Shown piece after piece: positions 1 through 6,030 of a DNA stretch of 6,577 bases; the stretch's first letter is position 1, and each line of letters begins with the position of its first letter. Position numbers and translations under genes: made by a program. Under the pieces are notes generated by a model. That model was given only the letters and a program-made list of their open reading frames with translations. It did no database searches and was not told the origin of the DNA. The stretch is from an uncultured Ruminococcus sp. (GTDB lineage Bacteria; Bacillota; Clostridia; Oscillospirales; Ruminococcaceae), in contig UQYK01000073.1 in assembly GCA_900545285.1 (NCBI GenBank), forward strand, positions 1-6,577, given 5' to 3'.

Positions 1-166
1 CTGCAACAAAATTATGCTCGAAAATCCACATATATTTCTTGTGAAGACAGGTTCTAAAATGCAAAGCATAGGAAGCAGGCGCTTATGATTACGCATTGCG
101 ATAATCCATACATAGTTTACGCAGCAATGCATCGGAGTAACCGATGAAACGGAAAGGAAAAATGCC
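1..166 (+). other. Upstream leader region of rpoD
   Basis: No recognisable complete gene lies here. A frame open from base 2 runs 28 codons to a TGA at 86-88 and could be the C-terminal tail of an upstream gene, but its residues (ending GSRRL) match nothing I know; in many Firmicutes dnaG lies upstream of rpoD, and I cannot confirm that here. A TAAAAT at 55-60 could be a -10 box but no convincing -35 accompanies it. A 13-codon reading frame (144-185, MKRKGKMPWNRKK) overlaps the rpoD start in another frame and has no ribosome binding site of its own. The only clear structure is the hairpin at 130-146, listed separately. Confidence 0.4.
130..146 (+). promoter_or_regulatory. Hairpin in rpoD leader, next to the ribosome binding site
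   Basis: CATCGG (130-135) and CCGATG (141-146) form a perfect 6-bp stem around the 5-nt loop AGTAA. The stem ends 4 nt before the purine-rich ribosome binding site of rpoD (GGAAAGGA, 151-158). It is too short and lacks a T-run to be a terminator. It could influence rpoD translation or mRNA stability, or be chance; the pairing is seen, the role is inferred. Confidence 0.4.
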
Positions 167-1246
167 ATGGAACAGAAAAAAATGACCATTGACGCTCTGA
201 TGGAACAGGGCAAAGCAAACGGGAAACTCACAACAAAGGAAATCACAGACGTTCTGGACGAACTGGATTTTGATACCGATCAGCTCTCCTCCATCATCAA
301 TATGTGCGAGCAGCTGAACATTGAAATTGTGGATGATACCGCAGTCGATGAATCCCTGAAAGACGGCGACCTGGATCTGGTCGATGATCTGGAACTGACA
401 CTTTCCACAGAAGGAATTGCCATTGATGACCCGGTAAAGATTTACCTGAAAGAAATCGGACGGGTTCCTCTGCTCTCTCCGGACGAAGAAACCGAGCTGG
501 CAAAACGTATGGCCGAAGGAGACAGCTATGCGAAAAAGCGGCTGTCCGAAGCCAATCTCCGTCTGGTTGTCAGCATTGCAAAAAAATATGTTGGACGTGG
601 CATGCAGTTCCTGGATCTGATTCAGGAAGGCAACCTGGGACTTTTAAAGGCAGTCGAAAAATTCGACTATACCAAGGGGTTTAAGTTCTCCACCTATGCC
701 ACATGGTGGATTCGCCAGGCTATCACACGTGCCATTGCCGACCAGGCCAGAACCATCCGTATTCCGGTGCATATGGTGGAAACCATCACAAAGGTAAAGA
801 AGGTTTCCAGCCAGCTGCTGCATGAAACCGGTCACGATCCTTCCGCAGAAGAAATCGCAGAAAAGCTGGAAATGCCGGCAGAGCGTGTACGGGAAATCAT
901 GCGCATTGCACAGGATCCGGTTTCTCTGGAAACACCAATTGGCGAAGAGGAAGACAGCCACCTGGGTGACTTTATCCCGGATGATGATGCGCCGGCTCCG
1001 GCAGATGCCGCTTCCCTTATGCTGCTGAAAGAACAGCTGAACGAAGTATTGTCCACCCTGACAGACCGGGAAGCAAAGGTACTCCGCCTGCGCTTTGGTC
1101 TGGAAGATGGTCGCTCCCGCACCCTGGAAGAAGTGGGCAAGGAATTTGACGTAACCCGTGAGCGGATTCGCCAGATTGAAGCCAAGGCACTGCGAAAGCT
1201 CCGTCACCCCAGCCGCAGCAAAAAGGTCAAGGATTTCCTGGACTAA
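167..1246 (+). CDS. rpoD: RNA polymerase primary sigma factor (sigma-70 / SigA)
   Basis: Housekeeping sigma factor that directs core RNA polymerase to vegetative promoters. The 359-residue protein is close to the 371 residues of Bacillus subtilis SigA. The N-terminal 80 residues are acidic and variable (region 1.1-like). Region 1.2 is at about 87-118 (DDPVKIYLKEIGRVPLLS). Region 2 spans about 126-196, with NLRLVVSIAKKYVGRGMQFLDL and the -10-binding, melting segment STYATWWIRQAITRAIADQA. Region 3 follows from about 200 to 275 (PVSLETPIGEEEDSHLGDFI). Region 4 ends the protein, with the -35-reading helix-turn-helix at about 319-345 (TLEEVGKEFDVTRERIRQIE). The ATG at 167 is preceded 8 nt upstream by AAGGA. 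The gene converges on yqfD with 10 bp between stops, and its likely terminator lies inside yqfD at 1373-1406. Intact; assignment is firm. Confidence 0.98.
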   Translation: MEQKKMTIDALMEQGKANGKLTTKEITDVLDELDFDTDQLSSIINMCEQLNIEIVDDTAVDESLKDGDLDLVDDLELTLSTEGIAIDDPVKIYLKEIGRVPLLSPDEETELAKRMAEGDSYAKKRLSEANLRLVVSIAKKYVGRGMQFLDLIQEGNLGLLKAVEKFDYTKGFKFSTYATWWIRQAITRAIADQARTIRIPVHMVETITKVKKVSSQLLHETGHDPSAEEIAEKLEMPAERVREIMRIAQDPVSLETPIGEEEDSHLGDFIPDDDAPAPADAASLMLLKEQLNEVLSTLTDREAKVLRLRFGLEDGRSRTLEEVGKEFDVTRERIRQIEAKALRKLRHPSRSKKVKDFLD

Positions 1247-1256
1247 TCATAAAACG

Positions 1257-2471
1257 TTACTCTGTTGTTTCGGTTGTCTCCGCTGGTTGAAACGGAACAG
1301 GAGAATCATGCAGAAACAGTTCCTGCTGAACTGCAATTTCTCCTTCCAGCGTATAGCTGACGACCCAATCTATACCGTCCTCTTTTTCGAGGACGGTAAT
1401 TTTTTTGTCCAAAATTTCCACCTGATCCAAAAAATTATCCGCATAGCGCTGCTCCTGTTCTTTTAAATTTTGCTGCATTTCTGTAGCGGTATATGTTTTC
1501 ACAATTGTCTCATATGCCTGAAAATGCTCCTGGTAGATTCCAACGGGCAATTCTGCACCAAACAGAGAAAACCAGTGGTGCTCCGTTGTCTTTATACTGT
1601 CAGAAAATGAAACATCCCGTGTGCACAACGGGATATGCCACGCAAATAAATCCAGGTACTTTTGCGTTTTCGTTTGCCCGGTGGGTGTTCGGATTTCGTC
1701 CTCTGCCGCACAGGTAAAGACCTGCTCCTGCGTATAGATTCCGGTGATGCTGCCCATGGCATGACGCACGCCGGTGTGTCCGGTTTCATCGGTAATTACT
1801 CCACTGACCAGAAGCTCCCCCTTTCGAACCGGATCCCCTACCAGGCGCATCAATTGACCGCAGTAAATGGAAACTGCGGTAATCTGCGCATCCTGGGCAG
1901 CAACCAGATTGCAGGGAACGCGCGTTTCCAGCATCTCTGGTGTTGGTGTGCGCGCCATAACTTCGACAACCAGGCGGTTTCCAGTGTGCCGCATTCCTAC
2001 CCATGCCAGTTCATCGACTGCCGCACGAAGCTGATGCTCACATTTTGAAAAGTCGATTTCCGGAATCCAGCTGCCGCGCGCAACGCCCTGTTCTTCCAAA
2101 ATTGTCAGAATCTGACGGGTTTCGCTGTCGCTTGTGCTCCCGATCACCTCAATCCGCATGACAATATTGGAGCAGTAAAAAAACAGTGCTCCGGCGAGAA
2201 GGATGCCGATGGGAATCCCAAATCGGAACCGATAGCGATATAATGTGCGAAAAAGGCTCCGCTTTTCTTCGGATTGGAGTGTAACACCATAGATACGCGC
2301 AAGCTCTGATGCGGTTTCCCAATGCTTTGCTGCAATCACGAAGCAGAGTTTATTTCCCCGGCAACGTTCTTTTTGGCAAAAAATGCCGTTTTTATGCATT
2401 GCATTGAGAAAAGAGTACAATTTTCCCCCGGAAGCCTCTGCACGATAGGTGCGTTTCAAAGCATACTTCAT
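1257..2471 (-). CDS. yqfD: Sporulation protein YqfD
   Basis: A 404-residue sporulation protein, matching the roughly 400 residues of Bacillus YqfD. In Bacillus it is made in the mother cell under sigma-E; its biochemical role is not settled. An N-terminal cytoplasmic part of about 84 residues (LYSFLNAMHKNGIFC) precedes one transmembrane segment at about 85-103 (GIPIGILLAGALFFYCSNIV). The rest is a long extracytoplasmic region with a POTRA-like start (RIEVIGS, about 107-112) and conserved pieces such as DELAWVGMRHTGNRLVVEV and GDPVRKGELLVSGV. The ATG at 2471 overlaps the TGA of yqfC as ATGA, and AAGGGAAAG lies just upstream, so this start is preferred to longer in-frame extensions that only overlap yqfC. 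The 3' end carries the antisense terminator of rpoD. No terminator for this gene was found; it would lie within rpoD. Confidence 0.93.
   Translation of the reverse strand: MKYALKRTYRAEASGGKLYSFLNAMHKNGIFCQKERCRGNKLCFVIAAKHWETASELARIYGVTLQSEEKRSLFRTLYRYRFRFGIPIGILLAGALFFYCSNIVMRIEVIGSTSDSETRQILTILEEQGVARGSWIPEIDFSKCEHQLRAAVDELAWVGMRHTGNRLVVEVMARTPTPEMLETRVPCNLVAAQDAQITAVSIYCGQLMRLVGDPVRKGELLVSGVITDETGHTGVRHAMGSITGIYTQEQVFTCAAEDEIRTPTGQTKTQKYLDLFAWHIPLCTRDVSFSDSIKTTEHHWFSLFGAELPVGIYQEHFQAYETIVKTYTATEMQQNLKEQEQRYADNFLDQVEILDKKITVLEKEDGIDWVVSYTLEGEIAVQQELFLHDSPVPFQPAETTETTE
1373..1406 (+). terminator. Intrinsic terminator of rpoD, inside convergent yqfD
   Basis: TACCGTCCTC (1373-1382) pairs perfectly with GAGGACGGTA (1389-1398), a 10-bp stem with a 6-nt loop TTTTTC, followed after one A by seven T residues (1400-1406). 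Read on the plus strand this is a textbook rho-independent terminator and is the first one after the rpoD stop, about 125 nt downstream. It lies within codons 358-367 of yqfD (ITVLEKEDGI) on the other strand. On the minus strand the hairpin has no following T-run, so it should not stop yqfD transcription. Confidence 0.75.
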
Positions 2472-2728
2472 GTGTTCTTTCCCTTCGCTTTCAGATTCAA
2501 AGCCTGAATGTCTCCATGAATCACCAAACATTCCGGGGAACGGCTGTCGGCTTCCAGCCCACTCCCCCAGATTTCCAGCGTGAGATCTGTTGTCTGGATC
2601 ACAATCCGGATATCGTTGTATTCCACGATGCGCCGGCAATTTTCCAGATATAGCTCCCGGTTGCTGCGGAGCTGTATGTAGGTTTCCAGGCATAAGAGCC
2701 GCTTGCTCAGATGATGTCCCCGTTCCAT
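2468..2728 (-). CDS. yqfC: Sporulation protein YqfC (YabP/YqfC family)
   Basis: A small 86-residue protein of the YabP/YqfC family; the Bacillus protein has 93 residues and is a sigma-E-dependent sporulation factor of unknown mechanism. The family pattern is visible in ENCRRIVEYNDIRIVIQTTDLTLEIWGSGLEA, with the typical 'E..n..i.i.t....l.i.G..L' beta-strand repeat, and a closing IHGDIQALNL. A GTG three codons upstream (2737) is in frame, but the Shine-Dalgarno lies across it, so the ATG at 2728 is the start. The gene couples to yqfD by a 4-base ATGA overlap, the order found across Clostridia and Bacilli, where phoH often follows; here the unit ends at yqfD. Confidence 0.92.
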   Translation of the reverse strand: MERGHHLSKRLLCLETYIQLRSNRELYLENCRRIVEYNDIRIVIQTTDLTLEIWGSGLEADSRSPECLVIHGDIQALNLKAKGKNT

Positions 2729-2731
2729 TTT

Positions 2732-2740
2732 GATCACCTC
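2732..2740 (-). promoter_or_regulatory. Strong ribosome binding site of yqfC
   Basis: Read on the minus strand this is GAGGTGATC, fully complementary to the 3'-terminal GAUCACCUC of 16S rRNA. With its GAGG core 8 nt from the ATG at 2728, it decides the start of yqfC and excludes the in-frame GTG at 2737, which lies inside the site. Confidence 0.8.
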
Positions 2741-2804
2741 GCAAAAATCTTATGCAGTCTGTCGGAAAAAAAGACGTTCTCCCCTCTCATGGAGGGAAAA
2801 ATGC

Positions 2805-2833
2805 GTATATCTGCAAAAAGTGCGCCATACCAT
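2805..2833 (+). promoter_or_regulatory. Sigma-E-like sporulation promoter for ylbJ
   Basis: GTATATC (2805-2811) resembles the Bacillus sigma-E -35 element (KMATATT), and CATACCAT (2826-2833) matches the -10 element (CATACAnT) in every fixed position but one. The spacing of 14 nt is within the 14-15 nt used by sigma-E. A start near 2840 would give a leader of about 46 nt before the ylbJ ATG. Bacillus ylbJ is itself a sigma-E gene, which supports the call. Consensus is from Bacillus; the use here is inferred. Confidence 0.6.
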
Positions 2834-2871
2834 GATACAAAACGGTTTTTCCGGCTACTCTCATTTTGTTC

Positions 2872-2877
2872 AGGAGG
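2872..2877 (+). promoter_or_regulatory. Ribosome binding site fixing the ylbJ start
   Basis: A perfect AGGAGG lies 8 nt before the ATG at 2886. It selects this ATG over the reading frame's upstream in-frame ATGs (2730 and 2832), which would also place translation across the sigma-E-like promoter. Confidence 0.85.
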
Positions 2878-2885
2878 CATCTGGT

Positions 2886-4001
2886 ATGGTTTTTTCGAAG
2901 CATCGCGCTGCAATCACTGCACTTTTTCTCTTGCTTATGATTTTGCTCTGTACCGGATATGCCGGAGCCATGCAAAGTTACATATCATCTGCAGTGACAC
3001 GCTGCCTGACTATCATCGTTCCGTCTCTCTACGCCATGATGATTTTATCGCAGCTGCTCATTCATACCGGCGTGTGGCGGATTCTGGGAAAGCCGTTTCG
3101 CTGGATTGCGCCGCGGCTGTTTGGCATGCCAGACTACTGCTTTGCCTTGTTCCTGTGCAGCCAATTTGCTGGTTATCCTGTAGGTGCCGGCATGCTACAG
3201 GAACTGGCAGAACAAGGTGCGCTTTCCCAGAAAGATGCCGGGCGTTTGTCTCTGGTATGCTTCGGCGGCGGCCCGGCGTTTCTGCTGGGAATTCTGGGAG
3301 ACTATCCCAATCGTTTTTCCGTATTTCTCCTTCTGTTTTTTTGCTGCTGTCTTGCAAATGGACTGTTGGCCATTGTGTTGTTTCGAACCCATCCCATTTC
3401 AATTACGGAGCCAAAGCAAAGGTTTCAGCCGGCAGATGCTGCCCTTTGGATTCAATGTACCGCCAGTGCCGGAAAAAATCTGCTGCAATTGTGTGCCATG
3501 ATTTTATGCTTTTCAGGGCTCTGCGGCATTTTGGACGGAATGCATGTTCTGGAATGGACTGCGTCCTGGAAACTGCCGGATTCCTCTGCCATAGTGCAGA
3601 GCTTTCTGGAAATCAGCAATGTGATACAGCTTTCCCTGCCGTTCTCCCTGTTTTTGCCGATGCTGTGCGGTTTGTATTCCTTTGGCGGATGCTGCGTTCT
3701 CCTACAAGTCCGCGCTGTTAACAAATACGTTTCTCTGGGTTCCTTGTTCGGCGTTCGTCTGCTTTCTGCCGTTTTTTCCGCTGCCTTTTGCAAAATGGGA
3801 ATTACTGTGCTGCATTGGGAGGAAAAATATGATACTGCGGTTGCAGTTTCCGGTTATGTACTGCGGGAAACGCCGAATTCTATTTTTCCGGCATGCATGC
3901 TATTGATTATGACATTGCTGGTATTTCATCTGCATCATGAGCAGTGCGCCCATGACCGCGCAAACAGGTCGGTTATCTCTAAAGACGACAAAACGAAATG
4001 A
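2886..4001 (+). CDS. ylbJ: Sporulation integral membrane protein YlbJ (SpoVV homologue)
   Basis: A 371-residue polytopic membrane protein, somewhat shorter than the about 408 residues of Bacillus YlbJ. In Bacillus YlbJ (SpoVV) is a sigma-E product of the mother cell, needed to move dipicolinic acid across the outer forespore membrane; it belongs to the nucleoside-recognition (Gate) domain family. About nine hydrophobic segments are visible, near residues 8-25, 41-60, 84-105, 123-138, 144-166, 197-216, 247-272, 286-305 and 334-349. Family hallmarks include QFAGYPVGA (93-101), CFGGGPAFLLG (125-135) and the late LYSFGGCCVLLQ (263-274), with a charged cytoplasmic tail. The start is set by AGGAGG at 2872-2877. 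It is divergent from yqfC-yqfD across 157 bp, and I see no clear terminator after it. Confidence 0.9.
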   Translation: MVFSKHRAAITALFLLLMILLCTGYAGAMQSYISSAVTRCLTIIVPSLYAMMILSQLLIHTGVWRILGKPFRWIAPRLFGMPDYCFALFLCSQFAGYPVGAGMLQELAEQGALSQKDAGRLSLVCFGGGPAFLLGILGDYPNRFSVFLLLFFCCCLANGLLAIVLFRTHPISITEPKQRFQPADAALWIQCTASAGKNLLQLCAMILCFSGLCGILDGMHVLEWTASWKLPDSSAIVQSFLEISNVIQLSLPFSLFLPMLCGLYSFGGCCVLLQVRAVNKYVSLGSLFGVRLLSAVFSAAFCKMGITVLHWEEKYDTAVAVSGYVLRETPNSIFPACMLLIMTLLVFHLHHEQCAHDRANRSVISKDDKTK

Positions 4002-4045
4002 TTTCAGAGATTTCTTCTATTTTGATGAATTTTTTCTCAATTCTC

Positions 4046-4074
4046 TTGACTTTTTTGTGAGATCGTACTATAAT
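4046..4074 (+). promoter_or_regulatory. Near-consensus sigma-A promoter of the cellulase
   Basis: TTGACT (4046-4051) and a perfect TATAAT (4069-4074) are separated by 17 nt. The stretch before the -35 (about 4005-4045) is AT-rich and could act as an UP element. Transcription should begin near 4081, giving a leader of about 75 nt. I see no obvious CcpA (cre) site or other operator overlapping the promoter. A short palindrome GAAATgATTTC (3995-4005) spans the ylbJ stop codon and lies about 40 bp upstream. Confidence 0.85.
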
Positions 4075-4137
4075 AAAAGATGTATGAGATGCAGAAAAAT
4101 ATTTCGATTTCTACAATTTGAAAACGAACTGACAAAG

Positions 4138-4145
4138 AAAGGGGA
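4138..4145 (+). promoter_or_regulatory. Ribosome binding site of the cellulase
   Basis: AAAGGGGA lies 10 nt upstream of the ATG at 4156. The start is further fixed by the signal peptide that begins there (MKLQKTILALLAAG); the same frame is open further upstream into ylbJ, but those residues do not belong to the protein and lie partly before the promoter. Confidence 0.8.
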
Positions 4146-4155
4146 CTTTACTCTT

Positions 4156-6015
4156 ATGAAACTGCAAAAGACCATTCTGGCACTTCTGGCAGCCGGGGCA
4201 CTGACAGTCACCGGTATTTCTACCAGTCTGCCATCTGTGGCACAGCTGGATCTGAAAGCTGCTGCTGCGGATGATAATAATGACGACTGGCTCCATGCAA
4301 ACGGAAGCCGTCTGTACGATTCGGAAGGGCACGAGGTATGGCTTACCGGTGCGAACTGGTTTGGCTTTAACTGTACGGAAAACTGTGCACACGGACTGTA
4401 CGCCACAGACATTGATGCCTTTTTGAAAACGGTTGGTGACCACGGTATCAACCTGATTCGTATGCCGATCTCCACAGAGCTGCTGGTTTCCTGGATGCGC
4501 GGAACACCGGATCCGGTCAGCTCCGTAAATGCCGGCTATGAGCCGCCGACAGACCAGGTAGGCGAAGACGGTACCGTTACCAAGGCCGGTACCTATGTCA
4601 ACACCAACAAGGATTTTGTCGAAGCGGATGGAAAGACGCTGAAAAACAGCATGGAAATCTTTGATGTCATCATGCAGAAGATGAAAGACTATGGTCTGAA
4701 GGTTATGATCGATGTCCACAGCCCGGCAGAACACAACTCCGGCCACAACTACAATTTGTGGTACTATACTTCTGCGGCTTCTGACGGGGACAGCATGGCA
4801 ATCGGCGCCGCTTCCGGCGAGAAAATCACATGGGACATGTGGAAGGATTCCGTTACATGGCTGGCAGAAAAGTACAGCAATGATGATACCATCATTGGCT
4901 ATGACCTGAAAAACGAGCCTCACGGCAAGCGAGGCTACAGCGGAAGCAAGTGCCCGGATGATATTGCAAAGTGGGATGATTCTACCGATCAGAATAACTG
5001 GGCATACTCCGCAACAGAGTGCGGCAACTCCATTCTGGATGTCAACCCCAACGCCCTGATTTTCATTGAAGGTGTTGAACAGTATCCGAAAACAGAAAAG
5101 GGCTATACCTACGATACCGCAGATATCTGGCAGGCTCCGGCAGACCAGTCTCCGTGGTACGGCGCATGGTGGGGCGGCAATCTCCGCGGTGTAAAGGATT
5201 ATCCGATTGACTTCGGTTCTTCCTCCAAGAACAGCCAGATTGTATACTCCCCACACGATTACGGCCCGTCTGTATATAATCAGACATGGTTTGACAAGGA
5301 CTTTACCACACAGACACTGCTGGATGACTATTGGTATGACACCTGGGCATACATCAATGACCAGGAAATTGCACCGCTGCTGATCGGCGAATGGGGCGGC
5401 CATATGGACGGCGGCAAAAACCAGAAGTGGATGGAACTGCTTCGCAACTATATGATCGACAACCATATCAACCATACTTTCTGGTGCCTGAACCCGAACT
5501 CCGGCGATACCGGCGGCCTGCTGGGCTATGACTTTTCCACATGGGATGATGACAAGTACGGTCTGTTTGAACCGTCTCTCTGGCAGACACAGGACAGCGG
5601 CAAGTACATCAGCCTGGATCACGAACGCGCGCTGGGAACCGGCTCCACCAGTATTTCTCTGAGCGATTATTATAAGTCCTATGCTTCCTCAGAAGGCAGC
5701 AACCTGGACGGCGGCTCAACCTGGAACGGAAACGAAGAAAATACAAAGCCCGCTGTAACAGACACTACAAAGCCGACTACCACTACAACCACTACAACAG
5801 GAACTGTAACAGGTGATATCTCCTGCAATGGAAAACTGGGTGTAGAAGATATGGTTCTGCTCTGTCAGTACCTGGTAGGAGAACAGGTGGACACCAAGAA
5901 AAATGACTTTAAGGCCGGAGATGTCAACCATGACAGCTCATTGGATGCATTGGATCTTGCGCTTTATCGTCAGGTTCTGGACGGCAGCATCAGCGGATTT
6001 CCGAATGCTAAGTAA
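4156..6015 (+). CDS. Secreted GH5 cellulase (GH5_1-like) with C-terminal dockerin
   Basis: A 619-residue cellulosomal beta-1,4-glucanase. A Sec signal peptide (hydrophobic core about 7-25) is followed by possible cleavage sites after SVA (29) or in the Ala run at 35-38. The GH5 catalytic barrel runs from about 45 to 480. Visible active-site residues are R102 (NLIRMP), H188 (DVHSPAE), the acid/base pair N253-E254 in KNEPHG, H367 and Y369 (SPHDYG), the nucleophile E412 (LIGEWGG) and W443 (HTFWCLNPNSGDTGG). The blocks ANWFGFN, SVYNQTWF and NPNSGDTGG recall Acidothermus endoglucanase E1, hence subfamily GH5_1, from memory. A linker rich in Thr (about 520-552) leads to a dockerin (553-612) with loops starting at D554 and D589; the first loop is degenerate. 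It should attach to a scaffoldin outside the cell. Endo- versus exo-action cannot be told from sequence alone. It is likely co-transcribed with the deaminase downstream. Confidence 0.95.
   Translation: MKLQKTILALLAAGALTVTGISTSLPSVAQLDLKAAAADDNNDDWLHANGSRLYDSEGHEVWLTGANWFGFNCTENCAHGLYATDIDAFLKTVGDHGINLIRMPISTELLVSWMRGTPDPVSSVNAGYEPPTDQVGEDGTVTKAGTYVNTNKDFVEADGKTLKNSMEIFDVIMQKMKDYGLKVMIDVHSPAEHNSGHNYNLWYYTSAASDGDSMAIGAASGEKITWDMWKDSVTWLAEKYSNDDTIIGYDLKNEPHGKRGYSGSKCPDDIAKWDDSTDQNNWAYSATECGNSILDVNPNALIFIEGVEQYPKTEKGYTYDTADIWQAPADQSPWYGAWWGGNLRGVKDYPIDFGSSSKNSQIVYSPHDYGPSVYNQTWFDKDFTTQTLLDDYWYDTWAYINDQEIAPLLIGEWGGHMDGGKNQKWMELLRNYMIDNHINHTFWCLNPNSGDTGGLLGYDFSTWDDDKYGLFEPSLWQTQDSGKYISLDHERALGTGSTSISLSDYYKSYASSEGSNLDGGSTWNGNEENTKPAVTDTTKPTTTTTTTTGTVTGDISCNGKLGVEDMVLLCQYLVGEQVDTKKNDFKAGDVNHDSSLDALDLALYRQVLDGSISGFPNAK
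5812..5991 (+). other. Dockerin module of the GH5 cellulase
   Basis: Residues 553-612 hold two duplicated calcium-loop/helix units. The second loop, DVNHDSSLDALD (589-600), has the usual ligands D589, N591, D593, D597 and D600. The first, DISCNGKLGVED (554-565), keeps D554 and D565 but has Ser, Asn and Gly at positions 3, 5 and 9, where Ruminococcus dockerins usually have Asn, Asp and Asp. The helix parts are VLLCQYLVGE and LALYRQVLDG. Dockerins bind cohesins on scaffoldins; the partner cannot be read from this window. Confidence 0.85.
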
Positions 6016-6020
6016 AGGAG
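6014..6020 (+). promoter_or_regulatory. Ribosome binding site of the dCMP deaminase, overlapping the cellulase stop
   Basis: AAAGGAG begins within the TAA stop codon of the cellulase (6013-6015) and lies 10 nt before the ATG at 6031. With only 15 bp between the genes and no room for a promoter or terminator, this supports a shared transcript. Confidence 0.8.
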
Positions 6021-6030
6021 TGCCCTCTTT

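Noticed and set aside
86..114. A CATACATA at 107-114 like a sigma-E -10 box ahead of rpoD
   Set aside because: The last base is wrong and nothing at the proper distance upstream resembles a sigma-E -35 element.
1206..1243. A weak inverted repeat near the rpoD 3' end (AGG/CCT followed by a T-run on the minus strand) as a yqfD terminator
   Set aside because: Only about 3-4 base pairs would form, too weak for an intrinsic terminator.
2472..2744. A longer YqfD start, extending the frame through yqfC to 2744
   Set aside because: The added residues are yqfC read in another frame. The ATGA overlap, the upstream AAGGGAAAG and the usual YqfD length support the start at 2471.
2747..2775. A sigma-E-like promoter for yqfC on the minus strand (CATAAGAT with GTCTTTT upstream)
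   Set aside because: The -35 is poor, the -10 misses two positions, and the start of transcription would fall on the ribosome binding site itself.
2782..2796. A 5-bp stem CCCTC/GAGGG in the yqfC-ylbJ gap
   Set aside because: Too short, not followed by a T-run on the plus strand, and about the size expected by chance in an intergenic region of this length.
2711..3721. A 336-codon plus-strand frame overlapping yqfC and ylbJ
   Set aside because: It runs out of frame with ylbJ, is rich in Cys, Arg and His without domains, and crosses the divergent promoter region. It is a shadow.
4111..5622. A 503-codon open frame on the minus strand, opposite the cellulase
   Set aside because: It lies almost wholly antisense to a well-supported GH5 gene, has no recognisable domain and no clear ribosome binding site. 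Such shadows arise from codon bias of the real gene.
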